Assembly: GCA_937900515.1 (NCBI GenBank) | Contig: CALCCU010000260.1 | Coordinates: 1 to 32,262, forward strand | DNA length: 32,262 bases | Origin: an uncultured Gammaproteobacteria bacterium | GTDB lineage: Bacteria; Pseudomonadota; Gammaproteobacteria; Nitrosococcales; Methylophagaceae | Direction of reading: 5' to 3' | Part shown: in pieces, positions 9,060 to 18,346 of the stretch | Position numbering within the stretch: position 1 is the first letter of the stretch | Layout of the letters: each line of letters begins with the position of its first letter | Program-made: the position numbers and the translations under genes | Notes under the pieces: generated by a model | Seen by the model: only the letters and a program-made list of their open reading frames with translations | Databases searched by the model: none | Told to the model about the DNA's origin: nothing

Positions 9060-10973
9060 TTAACTGCCAATAATTCCAGCATCATCTTTTGTGATAACAA
9101 TCGTCGCTGAACGAGGCCGCCCATTTGGTTGAAAATCAGGCCAGTTACTGGTTGCATTGGGTAACTGAGCAGATTTTTTCTTAGCACCTTTGATCGGTAA
9201 TTCAGACATTTCCCCAGGATGTTGAATATTAACCCACATCGTTTTTAAATCAGGCGTGATCACCACTCCAGTCACTTCACAGCCAATTGGGCCAGTAAGG
9301 AACCGTCGAGTTTCTCCACTATTAGGATCAACCGCTAGCATTTGATTATTACCAAACTGGCTAAATTCTCCTGCATTAAGTTTGCTACTACTCACATCCG
9401 TTTGCAGCCATAACACTCCCCTAGAATCAATCATCAAGCCATCTGGATTTGCATAGCTATCTCCAATTATTGTGCTGCCATGCTGCTCGTCACCTGCTAG
9501 AGCAAAGACATCCCAATCAAATACGGTACTGGTCGCATCTTGTTCTTTTATCGTTATCGTGTGACCGAATTTATTATTATCACGAGGGTTGGCAGTATTA
9601 CTACTTGGTTTATCATTATTACCCCGCTGAGTGTTATTGGTCATCGAAATATAGACCTCACCACTGTCGGGATGAACAGTAACCCACTCAGGACGATCCA
9701 TCGGTGTAGCTCCTACCTGATCAGCCGCTTTACGGGCATGCACTAATACATCAGCTTGATCATCAAAGCCATTATCAACGGTTAAGCCATTGTGACCAAA
9801 TACGAGTGGCAGCCACTGCCCTGTTCCATCCTCAAAGAAACGAGCAACATGCAAAATACCCTCATCTAATAGCTGACCATTATGCATGCCTTGGCTACCA
9901 TCCCAGGCTTGTTTACTTATAAACTTATATACATATTCAAACTTAGAATCATCAGCTGAATAAAATGCTAATCGGCCATCATTACCTACCTTATGAGCAA
10001 CATTCTCATGTGAGAAGCGACCTAAGGCAGTACGTTTTATTGGTGTACTGTCAGGGTTAAATGGGTCAAATTCAACTATCCAGCCAAAACGGTTAGGTTC
10101 ATTAGGGTGTTTACTCGCATCAAAACGCTCATCATTGTGGTGCCAGCCATAATAACTATGTTCAATATCGTAGCGTTTAAAAGACGATTGTTGCTTGGCC
10201 GTTAAATGTTCGGTGTAAGAAACGTCAAAATAGTCATTAAAATTTTCTTCACAGGCCAAGTAAGTGCCCCAGGGCGTGATGCCATTCGAGCAATTATTAA
10301 ATGTGCCTAGAATTTCTGTTCCGAAAGGATCGGCTTCAGTTTGAATGTAAGCTGTTCCCGCTACAGGACCAGATACTTGCATCGAAGTAACGGCTGTCAA
10401 TCTACGCGCATAGTTTGAAGGTCGCACTATCTGCCAACCATCACCTATTTTTCTTACCTCAATAACGGATACACCATGAGCATATTGCTCTTTTAATGTT
10501 TTTTCCTTGCTGTAATTATCAGGCGAATCAAATATTCCACCATCGGCATGTAGAATTTGAGCATCAATATACTCATGGTTCATCACTAATAAACCGTGTT
10601 CAGACTGACTGCCTTCTTTGGCTAATGGATAAAATTGAATCGCATCGTGGTGCATTCCTGCTTGTTGCAACTGTTCTTCCGCGGTATTGGATGCATTCAT
10701 TTTAAAATCAGGCCCAGAAGAAACGGGATCGCCCCACCGATAAAACACCTCAGCACGGTATCCTTCTGGGACCACCACATCATCAATTAGATGAGCAATA
10801 GGAATAGGCTTAAAGCCCAGCAAGGGTGTGATAGTTTGTTTGAGCTGCTGACTAATAGTAGTCTCTGCAAAAACAGTAGGTAGCCCAGCGGCTAAAAGCG
10901 TGCTGGCGCTATATTGCAATACTTGACGACGCGATAAGCGCCTTTCAATTAATGAATCAATATCCTTTTCCAC
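9060..10973 (-). CDS. PhoX family phosphatase (DUF839), Tat-exported
   Basis: A 637-residue probable periplasmic phosphatase that releases phosphate from organic esters; the family uses an iron-calcium cofactor. The N-terminus carries a twin-arginine signal, SRRQVL at 14-19, followed by a hydrophobic stretch to about Ala36, consistent with export of a folded metalloenzyme. Family motifs visible are MNHEY (131-135) and NNCSNGITPWGTYLACEE (226-243), with Cys228 and paired Glu242/243 as likely metal ligands. The start is a GTG with AGGGA upstream. It lies 24 bases after queG on the same strand, so the two are probably co-transcribed. No Pho-box was evident. Some family members have no proven phosphatase activity, so the substrate is open. 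Confidence 0.88.
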   Translation of the reverse strand: MEKDIDSLIERRLSRRQVLQYSASTLLAAGLPTVFAETTISQQLKQTITPLLGFKPIPIAHLIDDVVVPEGYRAEVFYRWGDPVSSGPDFKMNASNTAEEQLQQAGMHHDAIQFYPLAKEGSQSEHGLLVMNHEYIDAQILHADGGIFDSPDNYSKEKTLKEQYAHGVSVIEVRKIGDGWQIVRPSNYARRLTAVTSMQVSGPVAGTAYIQTEADPFGTEILGTFNNCSNGITPWGTYLACEENFNDYFDVSYTEHLTAKQQSSFKRYDIEHSYYGWHHNDERFDASKHPNEPNRFGWIVEFDPFNPDSTPIKRTALGRFSHENVAHKVGNDGRLAFYSADDSKFEYVYKFISKQAWDGSQGMHNGQLLDEGILHVARFFEDGTGQWLPLVFGHNGLTVDNGFDDQADVLVHARKAADQVGATPMDRPEWVTVHPDSGEVYISMTNNTQRGNNDKPSSNTANPRDNNKFGHTITIKEQDATSTVFDWDVFALAGDEQHGSTIIGDSYANPDGLMIDSRGVLWLQTDVSSSKLNAGEFSQFGNNQMLAVDPNSGETRRFLTGPIGCEVTGVVITPDLKTMWVNIQHPGEMSELPIKGAKKKSAQLPNATSNWPDFQPNGRPRSATIVITKDDAGIIGS

Positions 10974-10997
10974 TTTTAAATCCCTAAATTCTTAGCA

Positions 10998-12059
10998 TTA
11001 ATGTTGTGATAAAGCCCATTGCACATGTTCTCTTACTATATCCGAATCATCGGTTAGCCTCGCTTTTAACGCCGAAACAACCTCATCGTTTGTATTCGCA
11101 TTACCCAATGCAACCGCAATATTTCGTAACCATGATTCATAACCAATTCTACGAATAGGACTGCCTTCTAATTTTTTCAAGAAATCCTGTTCTGTCCACG
11201 CAAATAAGTCGACAAGCTCTGGTGCATCTAGACCTTGTCGCGGTAAATAATCTGACTCAACCGTAGCTTGAGAAAATTTATTCCAAGGACAGACTAATTG
11301 GCAATCATCGCAACCATAAATACGATTACCCAACAGAGGTCTAAATTCAATTGGAATTGAGCCTCGTAATTCAATTGTTAAGTAAGAGATACAGCGTCTT
11401 GCATCTACTTGATAAGGAGCCACAATTGCTTGAGTTGGACAGATATCAATACATGCTGTGCAAGAGCCGCAATGGTCACTAATAGGTTCCGATACTGGTA
11501 ATGGTAAATCGGTATAAATTTCCCCTAAAAAAAAGTAGGACCCATGTTCACGATTAAGAATATTACTGTGTTTGCCCACCCAGCCTATGCCAGATTTCTC
11601 AGCCAACGCTTTTTCCATCACTGGAGCGCTATCACAAAAAACACGATAGCCCATATCACCCACTTCTTCTTTAATCTTGTCAGCCAATAACTGTAATCGT
11701 TTTCGCATTAGCTTGTGATAATCTCGTCCTAAAGCATAACGAGAAATAAATCCTTTCTGATCATCGTTGATTACCGACCAAGGCTCCGCCGCTGACTCAG
11801 GCCAGTAGTCCATTCTAACGGTAATAACTCGAATGGTTCCATCGACCAATGCTTCTGGTCGAGTACGCAAACTTCCATGGCGCACCATATAATCCATTTC
11901 ACCGTGAAAGCCCTCGGCAAGCCATGAGCTTAAACGCTCTTCTGTTGTGGACAAGTCAACATCACTAACCCCAAGCCTTTGAAATCCATAGGATTGTGAC
12001 CAGTCTTGCATTTTTTGATACAAATTATTCATTGCCAAAGCTGTATTTGTTTTACTCAT
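10998..12059 (-). CDS. queG: epoxyqueuosine reductase
   Basis: Catalyses the final step of queuosine synthesis, reducing epoxyqueuosine in tRNA with cobalamin and two [4Fe-4S] clusters. The protein has 353 residues. The N-terminal region binds cobalamin (ISRYALGRDYHKLMRKRL near 105-122; FCDSAPVMEK at 141-150 with Asp143 as the probable general acid). A ferredoxin-like module carries CGSCTACIDICP (197-208) plus CISYL and CDDCQLVCPWN (250-260). A HEAT-like tail ends the protein. The start is uncertain: the ATG at 12059 falls only 7 bases after a TATAAT, which implies a leaderless message, whereas Met10 (12032) begins closer to where family members start. It diverges from nnr and probably leads the phoX gene. 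Confidence 0.96.
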   Translation of the reverse strand: MSKTNTALAMNNLYQKMQDWSQSYGFQRLGVSDVDLSTTEERLSSWLAEGFHGEMDYMVRHGSLRTRPEALVDGTIRVITVRMDYWPESAAEPWSVINDDQKGFISRYALGRDYHKLMRKRLQLLADKIKEEVGDMGYRVFCDSAPVMEKALAEKSGIGWVGKHSNILNREHGSYFFLGEIYTDLPLPVSEPISDHCGSCTACIDICPTQAIVAPYQVDARRCISYLTIELRGSIPIEFRPLLGNRIYGCDDCQLVCPWNKFSQATVESDYLPRQGLDAPELVDLFAWTEQDFLKKLEGSPIRRIGYESWLRNIAVALGNANTNDEVVSALKARLTDDSDIVREHVQWALSQH

Positions 12060-12080
12060 GCACGCTATTATAGTCGTGCA
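12059..12080 (-). promoter_or_regulatory. queG -10 element inside an inverted repeat
   Basis: TGCACG (12059-12064) and CGTGCA (12075-12080) form a perfect 6-bp inverted repeat. Its centre on the minus strand reads TATAAT (12067-12072), a consensus -10 facing queG. No good -35 lies at the right distance. The repeat could be an operator. This is the only intergenic space (46 bases) between queG and nnr. Confidence 0.45.
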
Positions 12081-12105
12081 ATAATAATTTTCGTTGGAAA
12101 AAAAT

Positions 12106-13590
12106 ATGCTTAATTTGCCTCACGATCTTTACACAGCAAAACAAACTCGAGAATTAGATCTCCTCGTTACAGAACAACATAATGTTTCAACTGCAAAACT
12201 AATGTCTCGCGCTGGCTCTGCCGCACTCTCATCAATCAAAAATCATTGGCCTCAAGCAGAAAGGCTGCTTATCGTTTGTGGTACAGGTAATAATGGTGGT
12301 GATGGCTTTGAACTCGCAAGACAAGCTTTAGATGAAAACTACCGTGTTGTCATATTTCAAGTCGGCAATGATGAAATGAGCAATGAAACCAGTGCTGCAC
12401 GCGAAGCATTATTGGCTACTGGTGCTGAAATCCAACAATTCGAAGACACTCTCCCTTCCACAGACGTAATGGTTGATGCCTTATTAGGCACGGGTCTAAA
12501 TCGTCCTGTTGAAGGCAGCTATAGAGCTGCAATCGCAGCAATCAATGAAAACAAACGTGCCCCCGTCCTATCTTTAGATATTCCATCAGGGCTGCAAGCT
12601 GACACTGGTTCAGCAATGGATATCGCTGTTAAGGCTACTATTTGTTTAAGCTTTATTGGTTTAAATAAAGGTTTATTTATTGGCGAAGGCCCAAATTATA
12701 GTGGCATCGTTTGTTTTGATTCATTACAAATTCCTTCTGCGCTTTACAATAAATTTTCACCTGCCGCACGTCGAGTCAGTTTAGAAAATGATGGTGCTTT
12801 GCTTGCTCCAAGAGAACGTACTGGACATAAAGGCTTATATGGTCACTTATTAATTATTGGGGGTGACCATGGTATGCCAGGTGCTGCACGTATGGCTGCT
12901 GAAGCTGGTGCGCGCGTAGGGGCTGGGTTACTAAGCATTGCTACACGAGAAGTTCACAGTCCAATCCTAAACCAAGCGCGCCCATGTTTGATGTGTTACG
13001 GCGTTGAGGGTCCAGATGAAATTGAACCTCTCATTGAACGTGCAAATTCACTAACGGTAGGCCCTGGACTTGGTCAATGTGAATGGAGCGAAGCGTTATT
13101 CCAAAAAGCCATTGATAGCAATCTACCGATGGTCGTTGATGCTGATGCCTTAAATCTTTTGAGCCACAATCCTCGCCGTTATGATAATTGGATTCTAACC
13201 CCTCATCCAGGTGAAGCAGCTCGTCTTTTAGATTGCACCTCAGAAGAAATTCAAGCAGATCGTTTCAAAGCTGTCAGGGAACTACAAAAACGTTATGGTG
13301 GTATTGCCGTATTAAAAGGTTCAGGCACTCTGATCTACAACGGTAGTGAACCTACACGTCTATCTACTTGGGGTAACCCTGGTATGGGTAGTGGCGGTAT
13401 GGGTGATGTCCTAGCGGGTGCTATTGGTGGCTTATTAGCCCAAGGTTTCCCACTCATGGACGCTGCTTGCGTTGGTGTTACCCTACACGGCATGGCTGGT
13501 GATAAAGCGGCAGAACAAGATGGTGAACGAGGCATGTTAGCCATGGACTTGATCCCGCACTTAAGACGCTTAGCTAACCTTATTTATTAA
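12106..13590 (+). CDS. nnr: bifunctional NAD(P)HX repair enzyme (epimerase/dehydratase)
   Basis: Repairs hydrated NADH and NADPH. The N-terminal YjeF-N domain is the NAD(P)HX epimerase (CGTGNNGGDGFELA, then LLGTGL and LDIPSGL). The C-terminal ribokinase-like domain is the ADP-dependent dehydratase (LTPHPGEAARLL, VLKGSGT, NPGMGSGGMGDVLAG). The length of about 494 residues is normal for the fused bacterial protein. The open frame begins at a TTG (12094), but the ATG at 12106, with GGA upstream, gives MLNLPHDLYTAKQTRELD, where related proteins start. It heads the conserved nnr-tsaE-amiB-mutL run, with 5 bases to tsaE. Confidence 0.96.
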   Translation: MLNLPHDLYTAKQTRELDLLVTEQHNVSTAKLMSRAGSAALSSIKNHWPQAERLLIVCGTGNNGGDGFELARQALDENYRVVIFQVGNDEMSNETSAAREALLATGAEIQQFEDTLPSTDVMVDALLGTGLNRPVEGSYRAAIAAINENKRAPVLSLDIPSGLQADTGSAMDIAVKATICLSFIGLNKGLFIGEGPNYSGIVCFDSLQIPSALYNKFSPAARRVSLENDGALLAPRERTGHKGLYGHLLIIGGDHGMPGAARMAAEAGARVGAGLLSIATREVHSPILNQARPCLMCYGVEGPDEIEPLIERANSLTVGPGLGQCEWSEALFQKAIDSNLPMVVDADALNLLSHNPRRYDNWILTPHPGEAARLLDCTSEEIQADRFKAVRELQKRYGGIAVLKGSGTLIYNGSEPTRLSTWGNPGMGSGGMGDVLAGAIGGLLAQGFPLMDAACVGVTLHGMAGDKAAEQDGERGMLAMDLIPHLRRLANLIY

Positions 13591-13595
13591 CTTAG

Positions 13596-14066
13596 ATGAG
13601 AGTCTATCTAGCTGATGAAGCTGCCACCCTTGAATTAGGAAGGCAGCTTGCTCAACATTGTCCACCTGAACAATTCACCATTCACCTTGAAGGTGATCTT
13701 GGTGCAGGAAAGACAACCTTGACCCGAGGCCTTCTAAAGGCTCTCGGGCATCAAGGTAATGTAAAAAGCCCAACATACACCTTGGTCGAACATTACAGCT
13801 TATCAACACGACCTGTATTTCACTTTGATCTATATCGTTTAACCGATCCAGAAGAGCTCGATTATTTAGGGCTTGATGATTACCTAAGTAATAATGCTTT
13901 ATGTATCCTTGAATGGGCCAGTCAGGGTGGTGACTACTTACCTAGCCCAGATATGACCATCACTCTGAGTTATCATAAACAGGCGCGCTATGCAGAAATA
14001 AAGACCTTCAGTGGTCAAGGTGAGCAATTAAGCAAACAAATAAATGTCTCTTCAATAGAGTCTTAA
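13596..14066 (+). CDS. tsaE: tRNA t6A biosynthesis ATPase TsaE
   Basis: The ATPase component of the TsaB-TsaD-TsaE complex, which makes threonylcarbamoyl-A37 on ANN-decoding tRNAs. The 156-residue protein has a Walker A loop (GDLGAGKTTL, about residues 34-43), the family motifs SPTYTLVEHY and HFDLYRL, and a Walker B-like LEWASQG. It starts 5 bases after the nnr stop with little Shine-Dalgarno signal, so translation is probably coupled to nnr. Order and spacing match the standard gammaproteobacterial arrangement. Confidence 0.96.
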   Translation: MRVYLADEAATLELGRQLAQHCPPEQFTIHLEGDLGAGKTTLTRGLLKALGHQGNVKSPTYTLVEHYSLSTRPVFHFDLYRLTDPEELDYLGLDDYLSNNALCILEWASQGGDYLPSPDMTITLSYHKQARYAEIKTFSGQGEQLSKQINVSSIES

Positions 14067-14131
14067 CCGGGCTTGATTTTTATGAGTGACAATTTCACAA
14101 TATCCATACAATGGATTTTAGGATAGCAATT

Positions 14132-15532
14132 ATGCTCCGTATATTACTGAGCTTATTATTATTAATTTCAAGTTTCAGCCTCTGGGCCAATAGCCTAGAA
14201 GGACTTCGTTTATCTCAATCAGGTTCTGACACGCGTCTTGTTTTCGATTTTAAAAGTGATGTTGCCTACAAAACATTCACACTGACAAACCCTGATCGGC
14301 TTGTCATTGATATAAAGAGTACTCCTCAACCTAACAAACTAAGTATTCCTGACCTTAGTGCAACGCCTATTCAAGCTATTCGCCATGCCACTTGGGATAA
14401 AAACTCCCTTCGTGTCGTTATCGATCTAAAACAAGCTTTACAGTATGAGAGTCAGACCCTAAAACCTGCCAATGGATTCCCTCATCGCTTAGTACTGGAT
14501 CTACATACTCAAAAGACCATTACACCTAAAGCCTCGGCACAAACAACAAAAGTAGCTACTGGAGCGCCTAAAATCAACCCACCAGCAACGGTTGATAAAA
14601 AAACTAATACAGCTAGCACAACAAAGCCAATAACCTCACCTGAACCATCACCAGCATTAACGGTTACCAAGTCCACTAAAACAATGAAAAAGCGGGATAT
14701 TATCATCGCTATTGATGCGGGTCATGGTGGCCAAGATTCTGGCGCCTTGGGTAAGCATGGCACTAAAGAGAAAGACGTTGTACTTGCTATTTCAAAGCGG
14801 TTAGCCGCACTGGTCGATAAAGAACCGGGTATGCGTGCTTATCTCACTCGTGATCGGGATGTATTTATTCCACTTCGTCACCGCATCAAACGAGCACGTG
14901 ATAATAATGCCGATATGTTTATTTCTATCCATGCTGATGCCTTTATAAACACTAAGGCTAAAGGTGCATCGGTATTTGTTTTATCTGAGCGAGGCGCCAG
15001 TAGTGAAGCGGCACAATTATTAGCTGATAAAGAAAACGCTGCCGATCTTGCAGGTGGAATCAGTCTAGAAGATAAAGATGATTTACTAGCATCAGTATTA
15101 TTAGATATGTCTCAAGACGCTAGCCTGCAGGGTAGCTTAGAAGTTGCAAATACCGTTTTAGCAGGTTTGAAACGAGTCGGAAATGTCCATAAGAAACACG
15201 TCGAATCAGCAGCATTCGTTGTACTCAAATCTCCAGATATCCCTTCGCTTTTAGTAGAAACAGCTTTTATCTCAAATCCTGATGAAGAGCGAAAACTAAA
15301 AAGTGGCAGCCATCAAAATAAACTGGCTCGTGCCATAATGTCTGGCATTCGAAGCTATTTCCAACGTAATCCATTGCCTAATAGCAATATACCTCAACAG
15401 CATATTGTCAGCCGAGGTGATACCTTAAGCACCATTGCACAGCGCTATCAAGTGTCCGTCGCAAATCTAAAGTTAAGTAATAATTTATCTAGCTCTAAAC
15501 TAAGAGTGGGCAAGATATTACTTATCCCCTAA
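14132..15532 (+). CDS. amiB: N-acetylmuramoyl-L-alanine amidase, AmiB type, with AMIN and LysM domains
   Basis: A periplasmic zinc amidase that cuts the stem peptide from MurNAc, used for daughter-cell separation. From the preferred start the protein has 466 residues: a signal peptide (MLRILLSLLLLISSFSLWA), an AMIN domain (about 20-115) for septal targeting, a Thr/Pro-rich linker (about 125-185), an Amidase_3 catalytic domain and a C-terminal LysM. Catalytic motifs are IDAGHGGQDSGA, an early Glu in TKEKDVVLA, SIHADAF and LLVETAFIS. An insert of the kind that occludes the active site until an EnvC-like activator binds is visible (DLAGGISLEDKDDLLASVLL). The ATG at 14132 has AGGA 8 bases upstream; the in-frame ATG at 14111 does not. 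Confidence 0.95.
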   Translation: MLRILLSLLLLISSFSLWANSLEGLRLSQSGSDTRLVFDFKSDVAYKTFTLTNPDRLVIDIKSTPQPNKLSIPDLSATPIQAIRHATWDKNSLRVVIDLKQALQYESQTLKPANGFPHRLVLDLHTQKTITPKASAQTTKVATGAPKINPPATVDKKTNTASTTKPITSPEPSPALTVTKSTKTMKKRDIIIAIDAGHGGQDSGALGKHGTKEKDVVLAISKRLAALVDKEPGMRAYLTRDRDVFIPLRHRIKRARDNNADMFISIHADAFINTKAKGASVFVLSERGASSEAAQLLADKENAADLAGGISLEDKDDLLASVLLDMSQDASLQGSLEVANTVLAGLKRVGNVHKKHVESAAFVVLKSPDIPSLLVETAFISNPDEERKLKSGSHQNKLARAIMSGIRSYFQRNPLPNSNIPQQHIVSRGDTLSTIAQRYQVSVANLKLSNNLSSSKLRVGKILLIP

Positions 15533-15561
15533 AGAAGCCTGCGACTGTTAAAATGTAGCCT

Positions 15562-17208
15562 ATGTCTGCTACGAATCGAATTAATCCGCTCCCTCTCCAC
15601 CTCGCCAATCAAATTGCGGCTGGTGAAGTTATTGAACGTCCAGCATCCGTAGTCAAAGAGCTCGTAGAAAATAGTATTGATGCTGGCGCCAATGAGATTT
15701 ACATTGATATTGAAGGTGCAGGCAGTCAGTTAATTCGGGTGCGTGATAATGGTATTGGCATTCATCCCGATGATCTTGCCTTAGCACTGAGCCGTCATGC
15801 CACCAGCAAACTCTATACCAGCGAACAATTAAGCCAGATAGCAAGTCTAGGCTTTCGAGGCGAGGCATTACCGAGTATCACCTCAATCTCTCGACTCACC
15901 ATTAGCTCTCTAAGAAAAGAGCATGACACAGCTTGGAAAATTAAAGGCCAAGACAATAGCATTAGTCCTGCGGCACACCCTCAAGGTACGACGATTGAAG
16001 TACGTGAATTATTTTTTAACCTGCCTGCTAGGCGGCATTTTTTAAGAAGTAATAAAACCGAACAACACCATATTTTAACGACGATTCAACGCTTGGCCCT
16101 GAGTCAGTTTGAAATAGGTTTCCATTGTAAGATTTCAGAGAATCAACAACTCAAACTGCCAGCAGCTCATACTAAATCACAACAGCAACAACGCTTAGCT
16201 AAAATCTGTGGCAAAAGCTTTGTAGAAAACAGTGTGTATCTGCAGCAAGACTACAACGATATAAGTTTGTTTGGCTGGTTAGCGAAGGCAGAAGCTCACC
16301 GCCCTCAAACTGATGTGCAGCATTTTTTCATCAATGGTCGAGTCATCCGTGATCGCGTTATTAGCCATGCTATTCGACAAGCTTTTGGGGATAGTATTCC
16401 AGCAGGACGTCAACCTGCTTACGTACTTTATTTGACCATGCCATTAGAAAGCTTAGATATTAATGTTCACCCCACCAAACATGAAGTACGCTTTCGTGAG
16501 GCTCGTTTAATTCATGGCTTAATCACATCCGCTCTAACAGAAGCACTGTCTGATTCATCAGAAATACAGCAAGCCTCCGAGCCTGTTTTGGAACAACCGA
16601 CACTCATTGCATCTACTATCGCCGAAAACACCATCGACTATAACAAACAAGTAAAAACTACGCATTTGAGTGCCAACTCATCGCCTTTATTTGACAAAAT
16701 AGATGTCCTTTTACATCAGAAATATGCCATAGCTCAATCCTCACAAGGACCTGTTCTCTTAGATTTAATTGCAGCAGAACAACAGCTTCGCCAACAACAA
16801 TTACATGAAGCGATAACGAATCAATCGCTTAGTTCTAGACCGATATTAGTTCCGATAAAGCTAGAACTCTCTTCGCAATTACTCTCCGTCGCTGAAAATA
16901 GGGCTGACATACTTAATAACTATGGTATTGAATTACAACAACAAAATGAACACCTACTAATTAAACGTATTCCCTCATTACTCGCTCAGTCAGATTTAAA
17001 ACAACTGCTCATTGAAATTCTACAATTTTTAAATACATCAACAAATGCTGACCTAAGCGCACTGTTAACTCGGCATATAAAAGCGACATCAATCATTTCG
17101 TTCGATCAAGCTAAGCAGCTGTTATCAGAACTAAATGAATTTAACCTCGACCCTAAATGGTGTGTAAAACTTGATCAACAAAGCTTGGATAGCTTATTCT
17201 CAAGATAA
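15562..17208 (+). CDS. mutL: DNA mismatch repair protein MutL
   Basis: Couples MutS mismatch recognition to downstream strand incision. The N-terminal GHKL ATPase motifs are complete: LVENSIDAGA with the catalytic Glu and magnesium-binding Asn, RDNGIGI, SRHATSKL and LGFRGEALPSI, followed by the transducer domain ending in NVHPTKHEVRFRE. The C-terminal dimerisation domain (about 370-548) has LLDLIAAEQQLRQQQL where endonuclease-type MutL proteins carry DQHAxxE. It therefore appears non-nucleolytic, as in MutH-dependent enterobacterial MutL. At 548 residues it is shorter than the roughly 615 of E. coli, mainly in the linker. It begins 29 bases after amiB. Confidence 0.96.
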   Translation: MSATNRINPLPLHLANQIAAGEVIERPASVVKELVENSIDAGANEIYIDIEGAGSQLIRVRDNGIGIHPDDLALALSRHATSKLYTSEQLSQIASLGFRGEALPSITSISRLTISSLRKEHDTAWKIKGQDNSISPAAHPQGTTIEVRELFFNLPARRHFLRSNKTEQHHILTTIQRLALSQFEIGFHCKISENQQLKLPAAHTKSQQQQRLAKICGKSFVENSVYLQQDYNDISLFGWLAKAEAHRPQTDVQHFFINGRVIRDRVISHAIRQAFGDSIPAGRQPAYVLYLTMPLESLDINVHPTKHEVRFREARLIHGLITSALTEALSDSSEIQQASEPVLEQPTLIASTIAENTIDYNKQVKTTHLSANSSPLFDKIDVLLHQKYAIAQSSQGPVLLDLIAAEQQLRQQQLHEAITNQSLSSRPILVPIKLELSSQLLSVAENRADILNNYGIELQQQNEHLLIKRIPSLLAQSDLKQLLIEILQFLNTSTNADLSALLTRHIKATSIISFDQAKQLLSELNEFNLDPKWCVKLDQQSLDSLFSR

Positions 17209-17230
17209 ACACACTAACGGATTAAGTTTT

Positions 17231-18346
17231 ATGGCTAAGTCAGCATCAGCTCCATCGCTCATACCGGCATTCCTCGCCTTACTCATAATTATCTTATTTG
17301 GTTATTTAATTTACAGCGATCTAGAAGCTTCACGCACCGAGCATATGCTGCCACCAATTGAAATACTTGATCCTCCTGATGATTTACCATTAACGATAAT
17401 TGAAGAACAATCAGAAGTTAGTAGCAGTGATGAAGTCATCCAGCAAGAAGCTGAACTATTTGTTGAGCAATTAAGCCCTGTAATCGAATCAACCATTGCC
17501 ATTAAAGAAGGCAGAGATCAATTTGTACGCTACAGTAATATGCTAAATTTACCGAAAATTGAGCAGCGAAAAACAACGATCGCTGAACTACTTGCCGATC
17601 CTAACCTGACTGCTGAGATGCCTATTACTCTGGACTTCGACACCGAGAAGCATACCAGTACCACACTGGCCGAACTTCAAAACAGCCTTGAAGACCACAC
17701 AGCAACTATCACCATCATTTCAATAGATGGTCAAACGATCAGTCAGCCACTTATAGATATTATTAATCAATATCCATTGGGCCTAAATGATGAGATCACA
17801 CTCGTAGAAACACAGCATCATCATATTGAAACGACCGTTGCTGAGCTCAATGAACTCAACATTGATCCCCAACAAACATTGCTAGCAAGTATCACCCTAG
17901 GCGTTCGTAATTTTGCTGTAAGCGATCTGATTAGTGACAATGAAAACAATGGAGGGCTCTATTATGTTCACCGTGTTACCGAGCAAGATCAACAGGGACT
18001 GTGGGGAATTATCCAAACAGGGTTAATCGACAAGTTCAGGCATGGCTTACGTATCGATGGTGTCCTTCATAATAAAGAACTCGCTCAAGCAGTTATTCCT
18101 GCTGATGCCGATGAGAAACTCGCTTCTGGTATGAGCTCCTTTCTAGGTAAAATTCTCGATAGTAAAGTCGATCACAGCTACATATATAACTTTCATACAA
18201 AAAGCATGGGGCGTAATGCCAATCTTATCCACCCGGGCCAGCAGGTCATCTTAATTGAATTTTCTGCAGCTGAACTGGCTGATATTTATCAATTCTTTTC
18301 AGATAATCGTAATCAAGGCATTGAAAGCTTTGCTATCACAGACTAA
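17231..18346 (+). CDS. unrecognised membrane-anchored protein with three internal repeats and a LysM-like C-terminus
   Basis: I do not recognise a named family. The 371-residue product starts at the ATG 22 bases after mutL; a longer frame from 17171 would overlap mutL and is disfavoured. One membrane helix lies at residues 8-28, with Lys4 as its only preceding charge, then an acidic linker (40-80). A motif T-T-[ILV]-A-E-L recurs at 115-120, 144-149 and 201-206, each followed by a beta-like hydrophobic stretch, which suggests three copies of one small module. The C-terminus has GLWGI at 256-260 and NLIHPGQQVIL at 331-341. These echo the start and end of LysM domains but are about 75 residues apart, so any LysM would carry a large insert. 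The downstream small reading frame overlaps its stop. Location after amiB/mutL makes an envelope role possible but unproven. Confidence 0.8.
   Translation: MAKSASAPSLIPAFLALLIIILFGYLIYSDLEASRTEHMLPPIEILDPPDDLPLTIIEEQSEVSSSDEVIQQEAELFVEQLSPVIESTIAIKEGRDQFVRYSNMLNLPKIEQRKTTIAELLADPNLTAEMPITLDFDTEKHTSTTLAELQNSLEDHTATITIISIDGQTISQPLIDIINQYPLGLNDEITLVETQHHHIETTVAELNELNIDPQQTLLASITLGVRNFAVSDLISDNENNGGLYYVHRVTEQDQQGLWGIIQTGLIDKFRHGLRIDGVLHNKELAQAVIPADADEKLASGMSSFLGKILDSKVDHSYIYNFHTKSMGRNANLIHPGQQVILIEFSAAELADIYQFFSDNRNQGIESFAITD

Noticed and set aside
9449-9746. Two overlapping plus-strand frames inside phoX
   Set aside because: Shadows of the PhoX reading frame with implausible composition.
17171-17230. 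Longer start for the gene after mutL
   Set aside because: It would overlap the mutL 3' end and place 20 polar residues before an otherwise normal membrane anchor; the ATG at 17231 fits better.
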